Positions 16,214-28,000 of a DNA stretch of 32,617 nucleotides are shown here, piece by piece (position 1 is the stretch's first letter; every line of letters starts with the position of its first letter). The notes beneath the pieces are model-generated. The model was not told the DNA's origin and did not search any database. It saw only the letters and a program-made list of their open reading frames with translations. The stretch is from an uncultured Porphyromonadaceae bacterium (lineage in GTDB: Bacteria > Bacteroidota > Bacteroidia > Bacteroidales > Muribaculaceae). The position numbers were made by a program, and so were the translations under genes. The stretch lies in contig CAMWLS010000025.1 in the NCBI GenBank assembly GCA_947175205.1, forward strand, positions 1 to 32,617, read 5' to 3'.

Positions 16214-19200
16214 TTACAGTTTCAAGGTAACACCGGGAGCATTTCCTGCTTTAACTATAAATGTACCCTGCCCGGGAGCGTAAGTACCGTTACCGCGACC
16301 GGAGAGAATCAGGCGTCCGTCAACGGTGTATATATTCACACTTTCTTCATCAGCAATGCCCTCAACCACCGCTACACCGTTACGGGCAAAGATGGCTATG
16401 GCACCTTCTGTCACAGCCTGTTCAATACCTGACAGGTCAATGAATACCGGCTGAGAAGGATGGCTTTCTATCTGTCCGTTGTCGTAAAGAGCTGTTACGG
16501 TATAATCACCTGAACGGTTAAGATTAGTGGCAGAAGTAACCTCCTGAGATATCTTATCATTCTGATGCATGCTTCCGTCACAGTAAAGCAGATAACCGTA
16601 AAGGTCCACAAACTCTATTTCTGAAGCTGACCACTCCAGAGAATTTCCTGAAGTACCGGCATTCAGTAGAGGAGCAGGAACATCAAAGATGGCTATTCCA
16701 TCCACCGCCGCAGAGCATGAAACCGGCCCCTTGTGTGCGCAGAAACGCAGACGCATCTTCTTGGCACCGTCAGGTTCAAGCACCACATTGACAACCTGCC
16801 ATCCTTCTTCCAGAACGTCCTCACTGTATATGCAGTTCCATACCTTTGTAAATTCACCGTCATCATAACTTACATCCAGAGACATACCTGTGTCATATCC
16901 CGGTACTCCGTAGAAGAAGAAACGCACCACTGGCATTTCAGCGCCCTCTATGTTTATATTTCCGGAGGTAAGATAATCATCACGTTCAAGATTGCTGTAC
17001 GGGCCATAGTAGCAGTAAGCCAGACCACCGTCATTATCCACGGGCTGTACCTGACCTTCCATCAGGAAATAGGCCAGTTCAGCGTAACTCCAGTCTGATG
17101 CCGGCTGAGTGGAAGACGTTGTCCATACATGAGCGGGTTCTACCAGTCCGTCACGTTTTACATTAAAGCTTTCTGTGTATGGCAGAACGGGAGCAGGTCC
17201 CACCGTAACAAGTTCTGAACTTTCAGAGTATCCCTCATAATACGCAGTTACGGCCTTAATAAAGTAACGTACGGCACTTTCTTCTTCAAAGACAGTAGGG
17301 TCAGTCCAGCTGGTTTCCTTTACGTTCTCAGCCACAAGTTTGGCGCTGTAATCACTGTAACCGTTGCCACGGTAAATTTTATAGGTAAGGGATTCCTGAT
17401 CCACATAGCCGCCGTTTACGCCCACCTGCGGAGCCTTCCAGCGGAGTGCCACATGTCCGTTATCAAGAACTTTCACCTCAATGTTTGAAGGACGCTCAGG
17501 CTGATCCTGACCCACAAACACCTGGCCACTGGTTCCATAGTTATTTCCGGCCTTGGTGAATACCTGTACCCTATATGTGTACATTTCGCCCTCACGCACA
17601 GCGTAATCCCTATGCTCGCAGCTCTGACCGGGAGTTACATCATTAAGCTCTGTCAAGGGCACCCACTCAAAGTTCAGGCCCTCCTGCTTTTCTATCACAA
17701 TATGATCTATCTCTTTGAGATTCTTACCTTCAGTGTCCTTATCAGGCGCTTTGAATGTAATGATAACAGGAGCAGCGCCGCGCACGGTGGTGAGGAAGAG
17801 ATCTGTCACCTCTGAGGGCAACTGCCCCACAAGGATGGGCTCATTAAGGAATGCTCCGTAATCACAGCAATTACCCACATAAACCACTACCTTATATGAA
17901 TAGTATCCACCGCGAGAGAGTTCAGAGTCAATGTACTTAAGTTCCTGACCGGGCTGAGGATTATCTATGACCGCCAAAGGCTCGTAACCGGCAAACTCTC
18001 CTATCTGACGGAAAATCTGAATACGGCTAATATAGCTCAGTGGCTGCTCATTTACATCACCCAGGGTGCTGTGTGACAGCGTTGGGGCCACAAAGGTAAG
18101 AGTTATATTCTCTACTTCTGAATCATATACAGCGCGCAGCTTACTTACTGAAGCCGGATATATATCTTCAAGTGAATCATCGGCCTTCAGGGTTATATTA
18201 TCAATAGCCACTGTCTCAGGTACATCTCCCGGCTGAGCGCAGAAGCGGATATAAAGATACTCGGTACCCTGGGCCACGGTTATATTTTCTGAAACCTTGA
18301 TCCAACCTGACTGTTCATGTCCGGCCGCTTTAACAGTTTCCAGAGATATCCATTCTTTATTGTCTGTGCTATATTCAGGGGTAATGGTACCGGTATAATT
18401 TCCGGTATATGCATAGTAGAAATATGAGAGCAACAGTGAGTTTATGCCGTCAAGAGCTATGCGTCCGCTGGTAAGATAATCACTGCGGGGCTCAGTGTCT
18501 GAGCTGTAATATGTAATATAAGCCATGCCGCCCTCTTCTCCCACAGGTTCAACCCGTTCTGAACCAATGTATGTATAGGGATAATAACGCCATGCTGACG
18601 CATATGCATTTGAGGAAGTGGTGGATGTCAGCCATGCATGCTCAGGAGAAACAGAGTAATCATCTCCTGCATCAAAGTACTCAGCAAAAGGAAGTGTTTC
18701 TGCCGGGCCAATAATAAGTTTATTTGACATTGCTTCGTTTGAAGTACCCTTGGCATTGGTGGCTGTCACCTTATACTGTTTAACAACAGCGTTACCGTTT
18801 ACTGCAGGCACTTCCCATTCACATTGGGTAAGATTCTCAGCCACCTTGTTGCTTTCCCAGTTATTGATGGGCTCAAGCACTGTATAACGAAGATCCACGG
18901 GGTCAATATATCCGTTATTTGCACCGGAACGGGGAGCCGTCCATGTAAGTTTTACCTTACCGTCCACGTCCTGTACCAGAACCACATCAGATGGAGCGGC
19001 AGGATAGTCTTCTCCTATCATAAGACGGAGCGACTGTTCAGCTGACTTGGTTCCATCTGTAGCCGTTACCTGCACATACCATGTATAGGTCCCCTGATTC
19101 AGAGGACCGTTAACCACAAACTCGCAGTTTTGTCCCGGAGTCACATTCTCCAGCATGCCTCGTGTGGTACGCACATTGGTCCACAGGTCATAGCTGTACT

Positions 19201-19462
19201 CCTGGCTATATAATTCTATACTCTGGATTCCCGGCAGCGCATCTGTGGTTCCGGCATATACTGACGGAGCTTTAAATTTGATTATTATAGGACACTGACC
19301 GGCATCAGTGCTGACGTCAAAACCGTCAATGGGCGCCACAGCATCATGGGAAACGTCCTGTACCTGCATGCTGTCATGTGATTCCATAGCAGCCTGCAGT
19401 ACCGGCACTGAACCAGCCATAATGGCACCAACCGTCATAATTAGTAGCAGTTTCTTTTTCAT
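16214..19462 (-). CDS. Large secreted fibronectin type III / jelly-roll protein with T9SS-like C-terminal domain
   Basis: The 1082-residue product starts at the ATG at 19462, giving the signal peptide MKKKLLLIMTVGAIMAGSVP; 27 upstream in-frame residues were rejected because they lack a signal. After it come FN3-like domains at about 42-150 and 155-252, a MAM/cleaved-adhesin-like ('choice-of-anchor J') jelly roll at about 257-428, an FN3-like domain at 436-546, two more FN3-like domains at 549-651 and 655-755, a second jelly roll at 760-928, and a short beta domain. The last ~65 residues (SVNIYTVDGRLILSG..., then GTFIVKAG) resemble a type A sorting domain of type IX secretion. It is probably exported and surface-bound or released, with a binding or adhesive role inferred from domains; no catalytic site is seen. 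Confidence 0.85.
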   Translation of the reverse strand: MKKKLLLIMTVGAIMAGSVPVLQAAMESHDSMQVQDVSHDAVAPIDGFDVSTDAGQCPIIIKFKAPSVYAGTTDALPGIQSIELYSQEYSYDLWTNVRTTRGMLENVTPGQNCEFVVNGPLNQGTYTWYVQVTATDGTKSAEQSLRLMIGEDYPAAPSDVVLVQDVDGKVKLTWTAPRSGANNGYIDPVDLRYTVLEPINNWESNKVAENLTQCEWEVPAVNGNAVVKQYKVTATNAKGTSNEAMSNKLIIGPAETLPFAEYFDAGDDYSVSPEHAWLTSTTSSNAYASAWRYYPYTYIGSERVEPVGEEGGMAYITYYSSDTEPRSDYLTSGRIALDGINSLLLSYFYYAYTGNYTGTITPEYSTDNKEWISLETVKAAGHEQSGWIKVSENITVAQGTEYLYIRFCAQPGDVPETVAIDNITLKADDSLEDIYPASVSKLRAVYDSEVENITLTFVAPTLSHSTLGDVNEQPLSYISRIQIFRQIGEFAGYEPLAVIDNPQPGQELKYIDSELSRGGYYSYKVVVYVGNCCDYGAFLNEPILVGQLPSEVTDLFLTTVRGAAPVIITFKAPDKDTEGKNLKEIDHIVIEKQEGLNFEWVPLTELNDVTPGQSCEHRDYAVREGEMYTYRVQVFTKAGNNYGTSGQVFVGQDQPERPSNIEVKVLDNGHVALRWKAPQVGVNGGYVDQESLTYKIYRGNGYSDYSAKLVAENVKETSWTDPTVFEEESAVRYFIKAVTAYYEGYSESSELVTVGPAPVLPYTESFNVKRDGLVEPAHVWTTSSTQPASDWSYAELAYFLMEGQVQPVDNDGGLAYCYYGPYSNLERDDYLTSGNINIEGAEMPVVRFFFYGVPGYDTGMSLDVSYDDGEFTKVWNCIYSEDVLEEGWQVVNVVLEPDGAKKMRLRFCAHKGPVSCSAAVDGIAIFDVPAPLLNAGTSGNSLEWSASEIEFVDLYGYLLYCDGSMHQNDKISQEVTSATNLNRSGDYTVTALYDNGQIESHPSQPVFIDLSGIEQAVTEGAIAIFARNGVAVVEGIADEESVNIYTVDGRLILSGRGNGTYAPGQGTFIVKAGNAPGVTLKL

Positions 19463-19502
19463 TAATAGAGATAATAATTGGTTAACTTTACTTTGTATGT
19501 GG

Positions 19503-19510
19503 CAAATATA
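19503..19510 (-). promoter_or_regulatory. -7 box of the multidomain secreted-protein gene
   Basis: TATATTTG on the minus strand gives a leader of about 37 nt to the ATG at 19462, supporting that start over the longer one at 19543, which would lie upstream of the promoter. A -33 TTTG is not evident. Confidence 0.5.
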
Positions 19511-19548
19511 AGGAATAATATTAATAATCACGTTAGACGCCACGTAAG

Positions 19549-19589
19549 AAAAAACGCCGGGACAGTGACTTGTTGCACATGTCCCGGCG
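19549..19589 (-). terminator. Intrinsic terminator of the rpl-rpoBC operon
   Basis: A perfect 10-bp GC-rich stem, CGCCGGGACA (19555-19564) / TGTCCCGGCG (19580-19589), followed on the minus strand by a T6 run. It lies 24 bp after the rpoC stop codon. Confidence 0.95.
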
Positions 19590-19612
19590 GTAATATAGAG
19601 TTATGACTTATT

Positions 19613-22600
19613 TTATTCTGCCGTCACTTCAGTGTGCGTTACGTCCATTACACCATCAGTTACATCATCAACATCAGGATAAAGGGCTGCTACATCATCT
19701 GTGCTTGTTACCACCAGCTTCTCATACTCACGGCGTCCTGTACCAGCAGGTATAAGATGACCGCAGATAACGTTCTCCTTCATACCCACAAGTGAGTCAG
19801 TCTTTCCGGCGATAGCCGCTTCATTGAGAACCTTGGTAGTTTCCTGGAATGAAGCTGCAGAGATGAAGCTTGAAGTCTGCAGAGCGGCACGGGTAATACC
19901 TTGAAGAATCTGCTCTGAGGTTGCGGGCACGGCGTCACGTACTGTAATGGTACGGAGGTCACGGCGCTTGAGGGCTGAGTTCTCATCACGCAACTTACGT
20001 GCTGTGATAATCATACCAGGCTTAACTTCTTCGCTGTCACCTGCATCTGTAACCACTTTCTTACCCCAGATACGGTCATTCTCTTCCATAAACTCGCGCT
20101 TGTCCACAATCTGCTGCTCAAGGAAGCCGGTATCACCAGGATCAAGAATATTTACCTTTCTCATCATCTGGCGCACAATGACTTCAAAGTGCTTGTCATT
20201 AATCTTCACACCCTGCATGCGGTACACATCCTGAACTTCATTCACAATGTATTCCTGAACGGCTGTCGGGCCCATGATGTTAAGAATATCAGCAGGTGTT
20301 ACGGCACCGTCAGACAGGGGAGTACCTGCTCGTACAACATCGTTCTCCTGAACCAGAATCTGCTTGGACAGAGGCACAAGATACTTCTTCACCTCACCCA
20401 GTTTGGAAGTAACTGAAATCTCACGGTTACCACGCTTAACCTTACCAAAGTGGACCTCACCGTCTATTTCAGACACAATAGCGGGGTTTGAGGGGTTACG
20501 GGCCTCAAAGAGCTCAGTTACACGGGGCAGACCACCGGTGATGTCACCGGCACCACCACCTGATGCGCGAGGTATCTTGACAAAGATATCACCGGCCTTA
20601 ATCTCTGAGTCATTCTCAGCAATAAGGTGTGCACCCACTGGGAGGGCGTAAGTAATGAGAATCTGACCGTTAGCATCCACAATATTTGCCTCGGGAACAC
20701 GGGTACGGTCCTTTGACTCAATGATGACTTTATCCTGCAGACCAGACTGCTCATCAGTATCCACGCGGAAGTTTACGCCTTCCACCAGATTAGTGTACTG
20801 AATCTTGCCGCCAACCTCACTTACAATTACGGCATTGAAGGGGTCCCATTCACAGATTACGTCACCGGGAGCCACGGTATCACCGTTATTGAAGTATAGT
20901 TTAGAACCGTAAGGTATATTGGCGCTGGTGAGCATCATCTTGGTCTTGGGATCAAGAATACGCATTTCAGCCAGACGGCCGTTGACCACCTTAACATCAC
21001 GTCCTTCTGCTGTCTTTTCATCAGTATCAACTGTACGGAGTTCTTCAATTTCAAGAATACCGTTGTATCGTGAGGTTACTGTAGATACGGCGGCAATGTT
21101 TGAAGCAACACCACCCACGTGGAATGTACGCAGTGTCAGCTGAGTACCGGGCTCACCGATGGACTGTGCAGCAATCACGCCCACAGCCTCACCTTTCTGA
21201 ACCATGCGGTTATTTGCCAGGTTACGGCCGTAGCACTTGGCGCACACACCCTTCTTGCTCTCGCAAGTGAGCACTGAACGGATTTCTACGCTTTCAATAG
21301 GTGAGGCATCAATGCGGTCTGCTGCGGCATCATTGATTTCTTCACCTGCAGCCACAATTATTTCACCGGTTAACGGATCTACGATATCATGTACAGACAC
21401 ACGCCCCAGTATACGTTCTCCCAGTGAGGCAACAACCTCATCATTATTCTTTATCTCAGTGCATACCAGGCCACGCAGTGTACCGCAGTCTTCCTCATTG
21501 ATAATAACATCATGAGCCACGTCCACCAGACGACGAGTAAGATAACCGGCGTCAGCTGTCTTAAGCGCGGTATCTGCAAGACCCTTACGGGCACCGTGTG
21601 TTGAGATAAAGTATTCCAGCACTGAAAGGCCTTCTTTAAAGTTAGCCAAGATGGGGTTCTCAATAATCTGACCACCTTCTGCACCGGCTTTCTGCGGCTT
21701 GGCCATAAGACCACGCATACCTGCCAGCTGACGAATCTGGTCCTTAGAACCACGTGCACCGGAGTCAAGCATCATGAACACAGAATTAAAGCCCTGATTG
21801 GCCTCAGTCATCTGCTTCATCAGTATATCAGTCAGACGGCTGTTGACATGTGTCCATATATCAATAATCTGATTATATCGCTCTGTATTGGTAATGAAAC
21901 CCATTGAGTAATTATCCATCACCTCCTGAACCTGAGCGTAGCCCTCAGCTACAATGCTTTCTTTCTCAGCAGGAATGATTACGTCACCCAGATTGAATGA
22001 CAGACCGCCCTGGAAAGCCATCTTATAACCAAGGTTCTTGATATCATCCAGGAACTGGGCTGAGCGCGGAATACCGCAGCGCTTGATTACGCGTGAGATG
22101 ATATTACGCAGGGACTTCTTTGAAAGGATTTCATTAACGTAGCCAATCTCTTTAGGCACATACTGGTTCACCAGCACACGTCCTACTGAAGTATTCTCTA
22201 CGAGATGACGGATAGGATTGCCATCCTTGTCCACGTCATCCACCATTACACTGACAGGTGCGTGCAGGGTAACTTTACCTTCATTATATGCAATTTCAGC
22301 TTCTTCCGGGCCGTAGAACACGGTTCCCTCACCCTTGTCGCCCTTACGGAGCTTAGTGATATAATACAGACCCAGAACCATGTCCTGTGAGGGCACAGTA
22401 ATAGGAGCACCGTTTGCGGGGTTAAGAATGTTGTGTGCGCCCAGCATCAGCATCTGAGCCTCAAGGATAGCCTCGTTACCCAGAGGAAGGTGTACTGCCA
22501 TCTGGTCACCGTCAAAGTCAGCGTTGAACGCGGTACAAGCCAGCGGGTGCAGCTGTATGGCTTTGCCTTCTATCATCTTGGGCTGGAAAGCCTGGATACC

Positions 22601-23926
22601 CAGACGGTGCAGTGTAGGAGCACGGTTCAGCAACACGGGATGACCCTTCATTACATGCTCAAGGATATCCCATACCACAGGTTCCTTGCGGTCAACAATC
22701 TTTTTAGCGCTCTTTACGGTCTTTACTATACCGCGCTCTATGAGCTTACGGATTACGAAAGGCTTGTAAAGCTCTGCAGCCATATTCTTGGGGATACCGC
22801 ACTCATGCATCTTCAGCTCGGGGCCAACAACAATAACTGAACGTGCTGAGTAGTCAACACGCTTACCCAGAAGATTCTGACGGAAACGGCCCTGCTTACC
22901 CTTGAGGGAGTCAGACAGAGACTTCAGAGGACGGTTTGCGTCTGACTTCACGGCTGATGACTTACGTGAGTTATCCAGAAGTGAGTCAACTGCTTCCTGA
23001 AGCATACGCTTCTCATTACGCAGAATCACGTCCGGCGCCTTAATTTCAATAAGGCGTTTCAGACGATTGTTACGGATGATTACACGACGGTACAGGTCAT
23101 TGAGGTCACTGGTGGCAAAACGGCCGCCATCCAGCGGAACCAGCGGACGCAGTTCCGGCGGAATGATGGGCACAGCCTGAAGTATCATCCATTCGGGCTT
23201 GTTACGGTGGCGTGAGGCGCGGAATGACTCCACAACCTGAAGACGCTTCAGGGCCTCTGTCTTACGCTGCTGTGATCCGTCAGTATCTGCCTGATGACGC
23301 AGCTGATATGCCAGTGAGTCAAGGTCAAGGTCCTTAAGCAGGTCATATACGGCCTCGGCACCCATCTTGGCTACAAACTTATTGGGATCGCCATCCTCAA
23401 GCTGCTGGTTTTCCTTAGGCAACTTGTCAAGGATGTCAAAATATTCTTCTTCTGTAAGTAAATCAAGTTTCTCAACGCCTTCCACGTTACCGGGATTGAT
23501 TACCACGTAACGTTCATAGTAGATAACTGCGTCAAGCTTCTTTGAAGGCAACCCAAGCAGATAACCTATCTTATTGGGAAGCGAGCGGAAATACCATATG
23601 TGAGCCACCGGAACCACCAGCTTGATGTGACCCATGCGCTCACGACGTACCTTCTTTTCAGTAACTTCAACACCACAGCGGTCGCACACAATACCTTTGT
23701 AACGTATGCGTTTATATTTGCCGCAATGACACTCATAATCCTTTACCGGGCCGAAAATACGCTCACAGAACAGACCGTCACGCTCAGGCTTATAAGTGCG
23801 GTAGTTGATAGTTTCGGGCTTAAGAACCTCGCCGCTTGACTTCTCAAGAATTTCTTCAGGTGAAGCCAGTCCGATAGAAATCTTGGAGAATGCGTTTTTA
23901 GGTTTGTTTTCTTTTCTAAAAGCCAT
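19613..23926 (-). CDS. rpoC: DNA-directed RNA polymerase subunit beta'
   Basis: The 1437-residue beta' subunit carries the catalytic magnesium site: [14 protein letters not shown] near residues 467-480 supplies the three aspartates. The N-terminal zinc ribbon ligands are Cys66, Cys68, Cys81 and Cys84 (YECHCGKY ... CDRCG). The second zinc site has its first cysteine in CGTLRGLVC near 812 and the others in [11 protein letters not shown] near 885-895. The trigger-loop and bridge-helix regions are present ([15 protein letters not shown]). Length is normal for Bacteroidetes. The gene follows rpoB after 154 bp that contain a hairpin, and ends the operon at a strong terminator. Confidence 0.98.
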   Translation of the reverse strand: MAFRKENKPKNAFSKISIGLASPEEILEKSSGEVLKPETINYRTYKPERDGLFCERIFGPVKDYECHCGKYKRIRYKGIVCDRCGVEVTEKKVRRERMGHIKLVVPVAHIWYFRSLPNKIGYLLGLPSKKLDAVIYYERYVVINPGNVEGVEKLDLLTEEEYFDILDKLPKENQQLEDGDPNKFVAKMGAEAVYDLLKDLDLDSLAYQLRHQADTDGSQQRKTEALKRLQVVESFRASRHRNKPEWMILQAVPIIPPELRPLVPLDGGRFATSDLNDLYRRVIIRNNRLKRLIEIKAPDVILRNEKRMLQEAVDSLLDNSRKSSAVKSDANRPLKSLSDSLKGKQGRFRQNLLGKRVDYSARSVIVVGPELKMHECGIPKNMAAELYKPFVIRKLIERGIVKTVKSAKKIVDRKEPVVWDILEHVMKGHPVLLNRAPTLHRLGIQAFQPKMIEGKAIQLHPLACTAFNADFDGDQMAVHLPLGNEAILEAQMLMLGAHNILNPANGAPITVPSQDMVLGLYYITKLRKGDKGEGTVFYGPEEAEIAYNEGKVTLHAPVSVMVDDVDKDGNPIRHLVENTSVGRVLVNQYVPKEIGYVNEILSKKSLRNIISRVIKRCGIPRSAQFLDDIKNLGYKMAFQGGLSFNLGDVIIPAEKESIVAEGYAQVQEVMDNYSMGFITNTERYNQIIDIWTHVNSRLTDILMKQMTEANQGFNSVFMMLDSGARGSKDQIRQLAGMRGLMAKPQKAGAEGGQIIENPILANFKEGLSVLEYFISTHGARKGLADTALKTADAGYLTRRLVDVAHDVIINEEDCGTLRGLVCTEIKNNDEVVASLGERILGRVSVHDIVDPLTGEIIVAAGEEINDAAADRIDASPIESVEIRSVLTCESKKGVCAKCYGRNLANNRMVQKGEAVGVIAAQSIGEPGTQLTLRTFHVGGVASNIAAVSTVTSRYNGILEIEELRTVDTDEKTAEGRDVKVVNGRLAEMRILDPKTKMMLTSANIPYGSKLYFNNGDTVAPGDVICEWDPFNAVIVSEVGGKIQYTNLVEGVNFRVDTDEQSGLQDKVIIESKDRTRVPEANIVDANGQILITYALPVGAHLIAENDSEIKAGDIFVKIPRASGGGAGDITGGLPRVTELFEARNPSNPAIVSEIDGEVHFGKVKRGNREISVTSKLGEVKKYLVPLSKQILVQENDVVRAGTPLSDGAVTPADILNIMGPTAVQEYIVNEVQDVYRMQGVKINDKHFEVIVRQMMRKVNILDPGDTGFLEQQIVDKREFMEENDRIWGKKVVTDAGDSEEVKPGMIITARKLRDENSALKRRDLRTITVRDAVPATSEQILQGITRAALQTSSFISAASFQETTKVLNEAAIAGKTDSLVGMKENVICGHLIPAGTGRREYEKLVVTSTDDVAALYPDVDDVTDGVMDVTHTEVTAE

Positions 23927-24001
23927 TGTATATCTTGTATTGCGTTGTTTACGTAATGTATTTGAAGAGAGATGAGAGAGGATTGGTCTCAGTCTGCTGT
24001 T

Positions 24002-24027
24002 CCCGGCATGCCTTAAGACATGCCGGG
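24002..24027 (-). other. Hairpin in the rpoB-rpoC spacer
   Basis: A perfect 9-bp stem, CCCGGCATG (24002-24010) / CATGCCGGG (24019-24027), with an 8-nt loop, lies in the 154-bp gap. No U tract follows on the minus strand, so it is more likely an RNA processing or stability element than a terminator. Confidence 0.6.
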
Positions 24028-24080
24028 GTCAGCCAGAACATGATATTTATGAATCCGGACAGCTTTACGCCGTCACAGGA

Positions 24081-27000
24081 TTAGTTTTCAAGATTTATGC
24101 TCAGGCCCAGACCGCGCAGCTCGTGAAGAAGCACGTTGAGAGACTCAGGAATACCGGCTGGCGGCATGGCATCTCCCTTGACAATTGCCTCATAAGCTTT
24201 GCTTCGGCCTGTAACATCATCACTCTTGACAGTAAGAATCTCCTGAAGGATATGAGCGGCACCGAAAGCTTCCAGCGCCCAAACTTCCATCTCACCAAAA
24301 CGCTGACCACCAAACTGTGCTTTACCGCCCAGAGGCTGCTGAGTAATGAGTGAGTACGGGCCGATGGAACGTGCGTGCATCTTATCCTCAACCATGTGAC
24401 CCAGCTTAAGCATGTAAATCACGCCCACTGTGGCCGGCTGGTCAAAGCGCTCGCCTGTACCGCCGTCATAAAGGTAAGTCTTTCCGTAACGGGGAAGACC
24501 GGCTTTATCTGTCCACTCGTTCAGGTCATCAAGTGTGGCTCCGTCAAAAATGGGAGTTGCAAACTTCTCTCCAAGTTCACGGCCTGCCCATCCTAAAACG
24601 GTTTCAAATATCTGACCCAGGTTCATACGGGAGGGCACACCCAGCGGGTTAAGGACTATATCTACGGGGGTTCCGTCCGCAAGGAAAGGCATGTCCTCCT
24701 GACGTACAATGCGTGATACAATACCCTTGTTACCGTGACGGCCTGCCATCTTGTCTCCAACACTTATCTTACGCTTCTTGGCAATATAAACCTTGGCAAT
24801 CTGAAGGATGCCGGAGGGCAGTTCATCACCGATGGAGATATCAAATTTTTTGCGTCGCAGTTCAGCGTCAATCTCTTTGGACTTGCGCAGGTAATTGACT
24901 ATGGTACGGCGTATTAGATCATTGGCATGAGCATCATCTGTCCAGTTGCTCAGGTTAATGGTATCATAGTTGATATCCTTGAGCACACCGGCAGTGATAC
25001 GCGCACCGGCGGGTATAATCTCGCTTCCGAGGAAGTCTTTAACGCCCTGGGAAACATGATCTTCAGTCAGTGTCAGCAGCTTGCCCACAAGGACTTCCTT
25101 CAGTGCGTTCTGCTTTTCTTCATATTCCTCATCCAGCTTGGGTAACTGGGCGTTTGCGCTCTTGGTTTTCTTCTTCTTTGCCGCACGTGAGAACAGGTTG
25201 GTTCCTATTACCACACCCTTCAGTGAGGGAGAGGCTTTCAGGGAAGCATCCTTTACATCACCTGCCTTGTCACCGAAGATGGCACGCAGAAGTTTTTCTT
25301 CCGGAGTGGGATCGCTCTCACCCTTGGGAGTAATCTTACCTATCATGATATCGCCGGGAACAACGTGTGCGCCTACGCGAATAATTCCGCGTTCATCCAG
25401 GTCTTTGGTTGCATCCTCACTTACGTTGGGAATGTCAGATGTAAGTTCTTCCTGACCACGCTTGGTGTCGCGCACTTCCAGCGCATATTCATCCACATGC
25501 ACAGAGGTAAGGATGTCATCACGCACCACGCGCTCATTGAGCACAATAGCGTCCTCATAGTTATATCCCTTCCAGGGCATGAACGCAACTTTAAGATTTC
25601 TACCAAGAGCAAGCTCTCCGTTCTCAGTTGCATATCCCTCAGTAAGAATATCACCGGCTTTTACTCTCTGGCCCTTGTTACATATGGGGCGCAGGTCAAT
25701 GGTGGTACTCTGGTTGGTCTTACGGAACTTGGGCATACGGTATTCCTTGACGGCATCCTCAAATGCCACAAACTCATCATCCTCAGTGCGGTCATAGCGG
25801 ATGCGGATTACATCAGCATCTACAAATTCTATAACACCGTCACCCTCTGCAGTAATCTGAGTGCGGCTGTCACGGATGAGCTGACCTTCAATACCGGTAC
25901 CTACAATGGGGGCTTCAGAACGCATCAGAGGCACTGCCTGACGCATCATGTTAGAACCCATCAGCGCACGGTTAGCGTCATCGTGCTCCAGGAACGGAAT
26001 CAAAGAAGCCGCAATAGATGCTATCTGTGTGGGCGATACGTCCATCAGTTCCACTTCCTGTGGCGGTACCACGGGGAAGTCAGCATCAAGACGTGCCTTT
26101 ACACGGTCACGTACAAATGAGCCATCCTCATTCAGAGGCGCATTACCCTGAGCAATAACCTTACCCTCCTCAATTTCTGCGGTAAGATATACCACTTCAT
26201 TATTATTGAGGTTAACCTTGGCATCTTCCACCTTTCTGTAAGGAGTCTCTATGAAGCCCAGGTCGTTAATCTTTGCATATACACACAGAGAGCTGATAAG
26301 ACCGATGTTAGGACCTTCAGGCGTCTCAATAGGACACAGACGGCCGTAGTGCGTATAGTGAACGTCTCGTACCTCAAAGCCTGCTCGCTCACGGCTCAGG
26401 CCACCGGGACCCAGGGCTGACATACGGCGCTTATGCGTTATTTCAGCAAGAGGGTTGGTCTGGTCCATGAACTGAGAAAGTGCATTGGTACCAAAGAAAG
26501 TATTGATAACAGAAGATATGGTCTTTGCGTTTATCAGGTCAATGGGCGTGAACACCTCATTGTCTCGGACATTCATACGTTCGCGGATGGTACGTGACAT
26601 ACGTGCCAGACCCACACCAAACTGATTATACAGCTGTTCACCAACGGTGCGCACACGACGGTTGCTCAGGTGGTCAATATCATCAACATCTGTCTTAGAG
26701 TTAATCAGCTCTATCAGATACTTGATAATGGCAATTATGTCCTCCTTGGTCAGCACCTTAACGTCCATAGAAGTGTCAAGGCCCAGCTTTTTATTTATGC
26801 GGTAACGGCCCACTTCACCAAGGTCGTAGCGCTTCTCTGAGAAGAACAGGTTCTGAATCACCTCACGTGCACTTGCATCATCCGGTGGCTCCGCGTTACG
26901 GAGCTGTCTGTAAATATAATTAACCGCCTCAGTTTCTGAGTTGGTAGTATCTTTTTGAAGTGTATTGAAGATAATAGAGTAATCAGAGGGGTTAACATCC

Positions 27001-27893
27001 TCCTTGTGCAGAAGAATTGTCTTCTCACCTGAATCAATAATCTCCTGTATGTGCTTTTCTTCAAGAACGGTCTCGCGGTCAAGGATGACCTCGTTACGTT
27101 CAATGGTTGAAACCTCGCCGGTATCCTCATCCACAAAATCTTCCACCCATGAACGGAGCACACGGGCAGCAAGCTTGCGGCCTATTGCATTCTTAAGATT
27201 AGTCTTTGTGACCTTAACCTCTTCTGCCAGACCGAAGATTTCAACAATATCCTTGTCACTCTCAACACCAATGGCACGTAACAGTGTGGTAACCGGCAAT
27301 TTTTTCTTACGGTCAATGTACGCATACATTACATTATTGATGTCAGTGGCAAACTCAATCCAAGACCCGCGGAATGGGATGATACGTGCTGAATAAAGCT
27401 GAGTACCGTTGGCATGCTTGCTCTGCCCGAAGAATACACCGGGGGAGCGGTGGAGCTGTGAAACTACTACACGCTCTGCGCCGTTGATGACAAAAGTACC
27501 TTTATCTGTCATATACGGAATCGGACCCAGGAAAACGTCCTGAATCTCCGTTGCAAAATCTTCATGGTCAGGGTCAGTGCAGTACAGCTTCAGCTTAGCC
27601 TTTAAAGGCACGCTATAAGTAAGGCCGCGTTCCAAACACTCTTCAATGGTATAGCGGGGTGGATCAATATAATAATCCAGGAACTCTAACACAAAATTAT
27701 TGCGAGTATCCGCTATGGGGAAGTTTTCTGCAAAAACCTTGAAAAGGCCTTCGTTATTTCTTTTTTCCGGCTCTGTATCCAGCTGCAGGAAGTCATGAAA
27801 AGACTTCAGCTGAACCTCAAGAAAGTCAGGGTAAGGAAGAGGGTTCTTTACCGACGCAAAATTTATACGGGGTTTGTCTAATGTTGCTGACAT
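24081..27893 (-). CDS. rpoB: DNA-directed RNA polymerase subunit beta
   Basis: The 1270-residue beta subunit forms one pincer of RNA polymerase and most of the rifamycin pocket. The rifampicin-resistance cluster is near residues 466-495 ([20 protein letters not shown], then [19 protein letters not shown]). The residues equivalent to E. coli Asp516, His526 and Ser531 are all wild type, so rifampicin sensitivity at this target is expected. Other conserved blocks include [13 protein letters not shown] and, near the C-terminus, [21 protein letters not shown]. It lies between rplL (107-bp gap with a terminator-like hairpin) and rpoC. Confidence 0.98.
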   Translation of the reverse strand: MSATLDKPRINFASVKNPLPYPDFLEVQLKSFHDFLQLDTEPEKRNNEGLFKVFAENFPIADTRNNFVLEFLDYYIDPPRYTIEECLERGLTYSVPLKAKLKLYCTDPDHEDFATEIQDVFLGPIPYMTDKGTFVINGAERVVVSQLHRSPGVFFGQSKHANGTQLYSARIIPFRGSWIEFATDINNVMYAYIDRKKKLPVTTLLRAIGVESDKDIVEIFGLAEEVKVTKTNLKNAIGRKLAARVLRSWVEDFVDEDTGEVSTIERNEVILDRETVLEEKHIQEIIDSGEKTILLHKEDVNPSDYSIIFNTLQKDTTNSETEAVNYIYRQLRNAEPPDDASAREVIQNLFFSEKRYDLGEVGRYRINKKLGLDTSMDVKVLTKEDIIAIIKYLIELINSKTDVDDIDHLSNRRVRTVGEQLYNQFGVGLARMSRTIRERMNVRDNEVFTPIDLINAKTISSVINTFFGTNALSQFMDQTNPLAEITHKRRMSALGPGGLSRERAGFEVRDVHYTHYGRLCPIETPEGPNIGLISSLCVYAKINDLGFIETPYRKVEDAKVNLNNNEVVYLTAEIEEGKVIAQGNAPLNEDGSFVRDRVKARLDADFPVVPPQEVELMDVSPTQIASIAASLIPFLEHDDANRALMGSNMMRQAVPLMRSEAPIVGTGIEGQLIRDSRTQITAEGDGVIEFVDADVIRIRYDRTEDDEFVAFEDAVKEYRMPKFRKTNQSTTIDLRPICNKGQRVKAGDILTEGYATENGELALGRNLKVAFMPWKGYNYEDAIVLNERVVRDDILTSVHVDEYALEVRDTKRGQEELTSDIPNVSEDATKDLDERGIIRVGAHVVPGDIMIGKITPKGESDPTPEEKLLRAIFGDKAGDVKDASLKASPSLKGVVIGTNLFSRAAKKKKTKSANAQLPKLDEEYEEKQNALKEVLVGKLLTLTEDHVSQGVKDFLGSEIIPAGARITAGVLKDINYDTINLSNWTDDAHANDLIRRTIVNYLRKSKEIDAELRRKKFDISIGDELPSGILQIAKVYIAKKRKISVGDKMAGRHGNKGIVSRIVRQEDMPFLADGTPVDIVLNPLGVPSRMNLGQIFETVLGWAGRELGEKFATPIFDGATLDDLNEWTDKAGLPRYGKTYLYDGGTGERFDQPATVGVIYMLKLGHMVEDKMHARSIGPYSLITQQPLGGKAQFGGQRFGEMEVWALEAFGAAHILQEILTVKSDDVTGRSKAYEAIVKGDAMPPAGIPESLNVLLHELRGLGLSINLEN

Positions 27894-27943
27894 CTAAAAA
27901 AATGATTACGTGGTGGAGTGAACTCAAAAAATTATAGCACAAA

Positions 27944-27979
27944 AAGGTTAAGAATCACCCATTGGGGACTCTTAACCTT
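27944..27979 (-). terminator. Terminator-like hairpin (attenuator) between rplL and rpoB
   Basis: The 10-bp stem AAGGTTAAGA (27944-27953) / TCTTAACCTT (27970-27979) has an inner CCC/GGG stem. On the minus strand it is followed by TTTTTG. Since rpoB has no obvious promoter of its own in the gap, this probably acts as a partial terminator that lowers rpoBC relative to rplJL, as is known at the same place in E. coli. Confidence 0.65.
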
Positions 27980-28000
27980 ATTACCCGGTTAAAGGTAATA

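Noticed and set aside
19463-19543. N-terminal extension of the large secreted protein by 27 residues
   Set aside because: It would place the signal peptide internally, and the likely promoter (19503-19510) lies inside it.
25365-26120. 251-codon open frame on the plus strand
   Set aside because: It is antisense to rpoB, which is fully conserved there; no start context or family resemblance.
24081-27893. Rifampicin-resistance mutation in rpoB
   Set aside because: The key positions equivalent to E. coli 516, 526 and 531 are Asp, His and Ser, as in sensitive strains.
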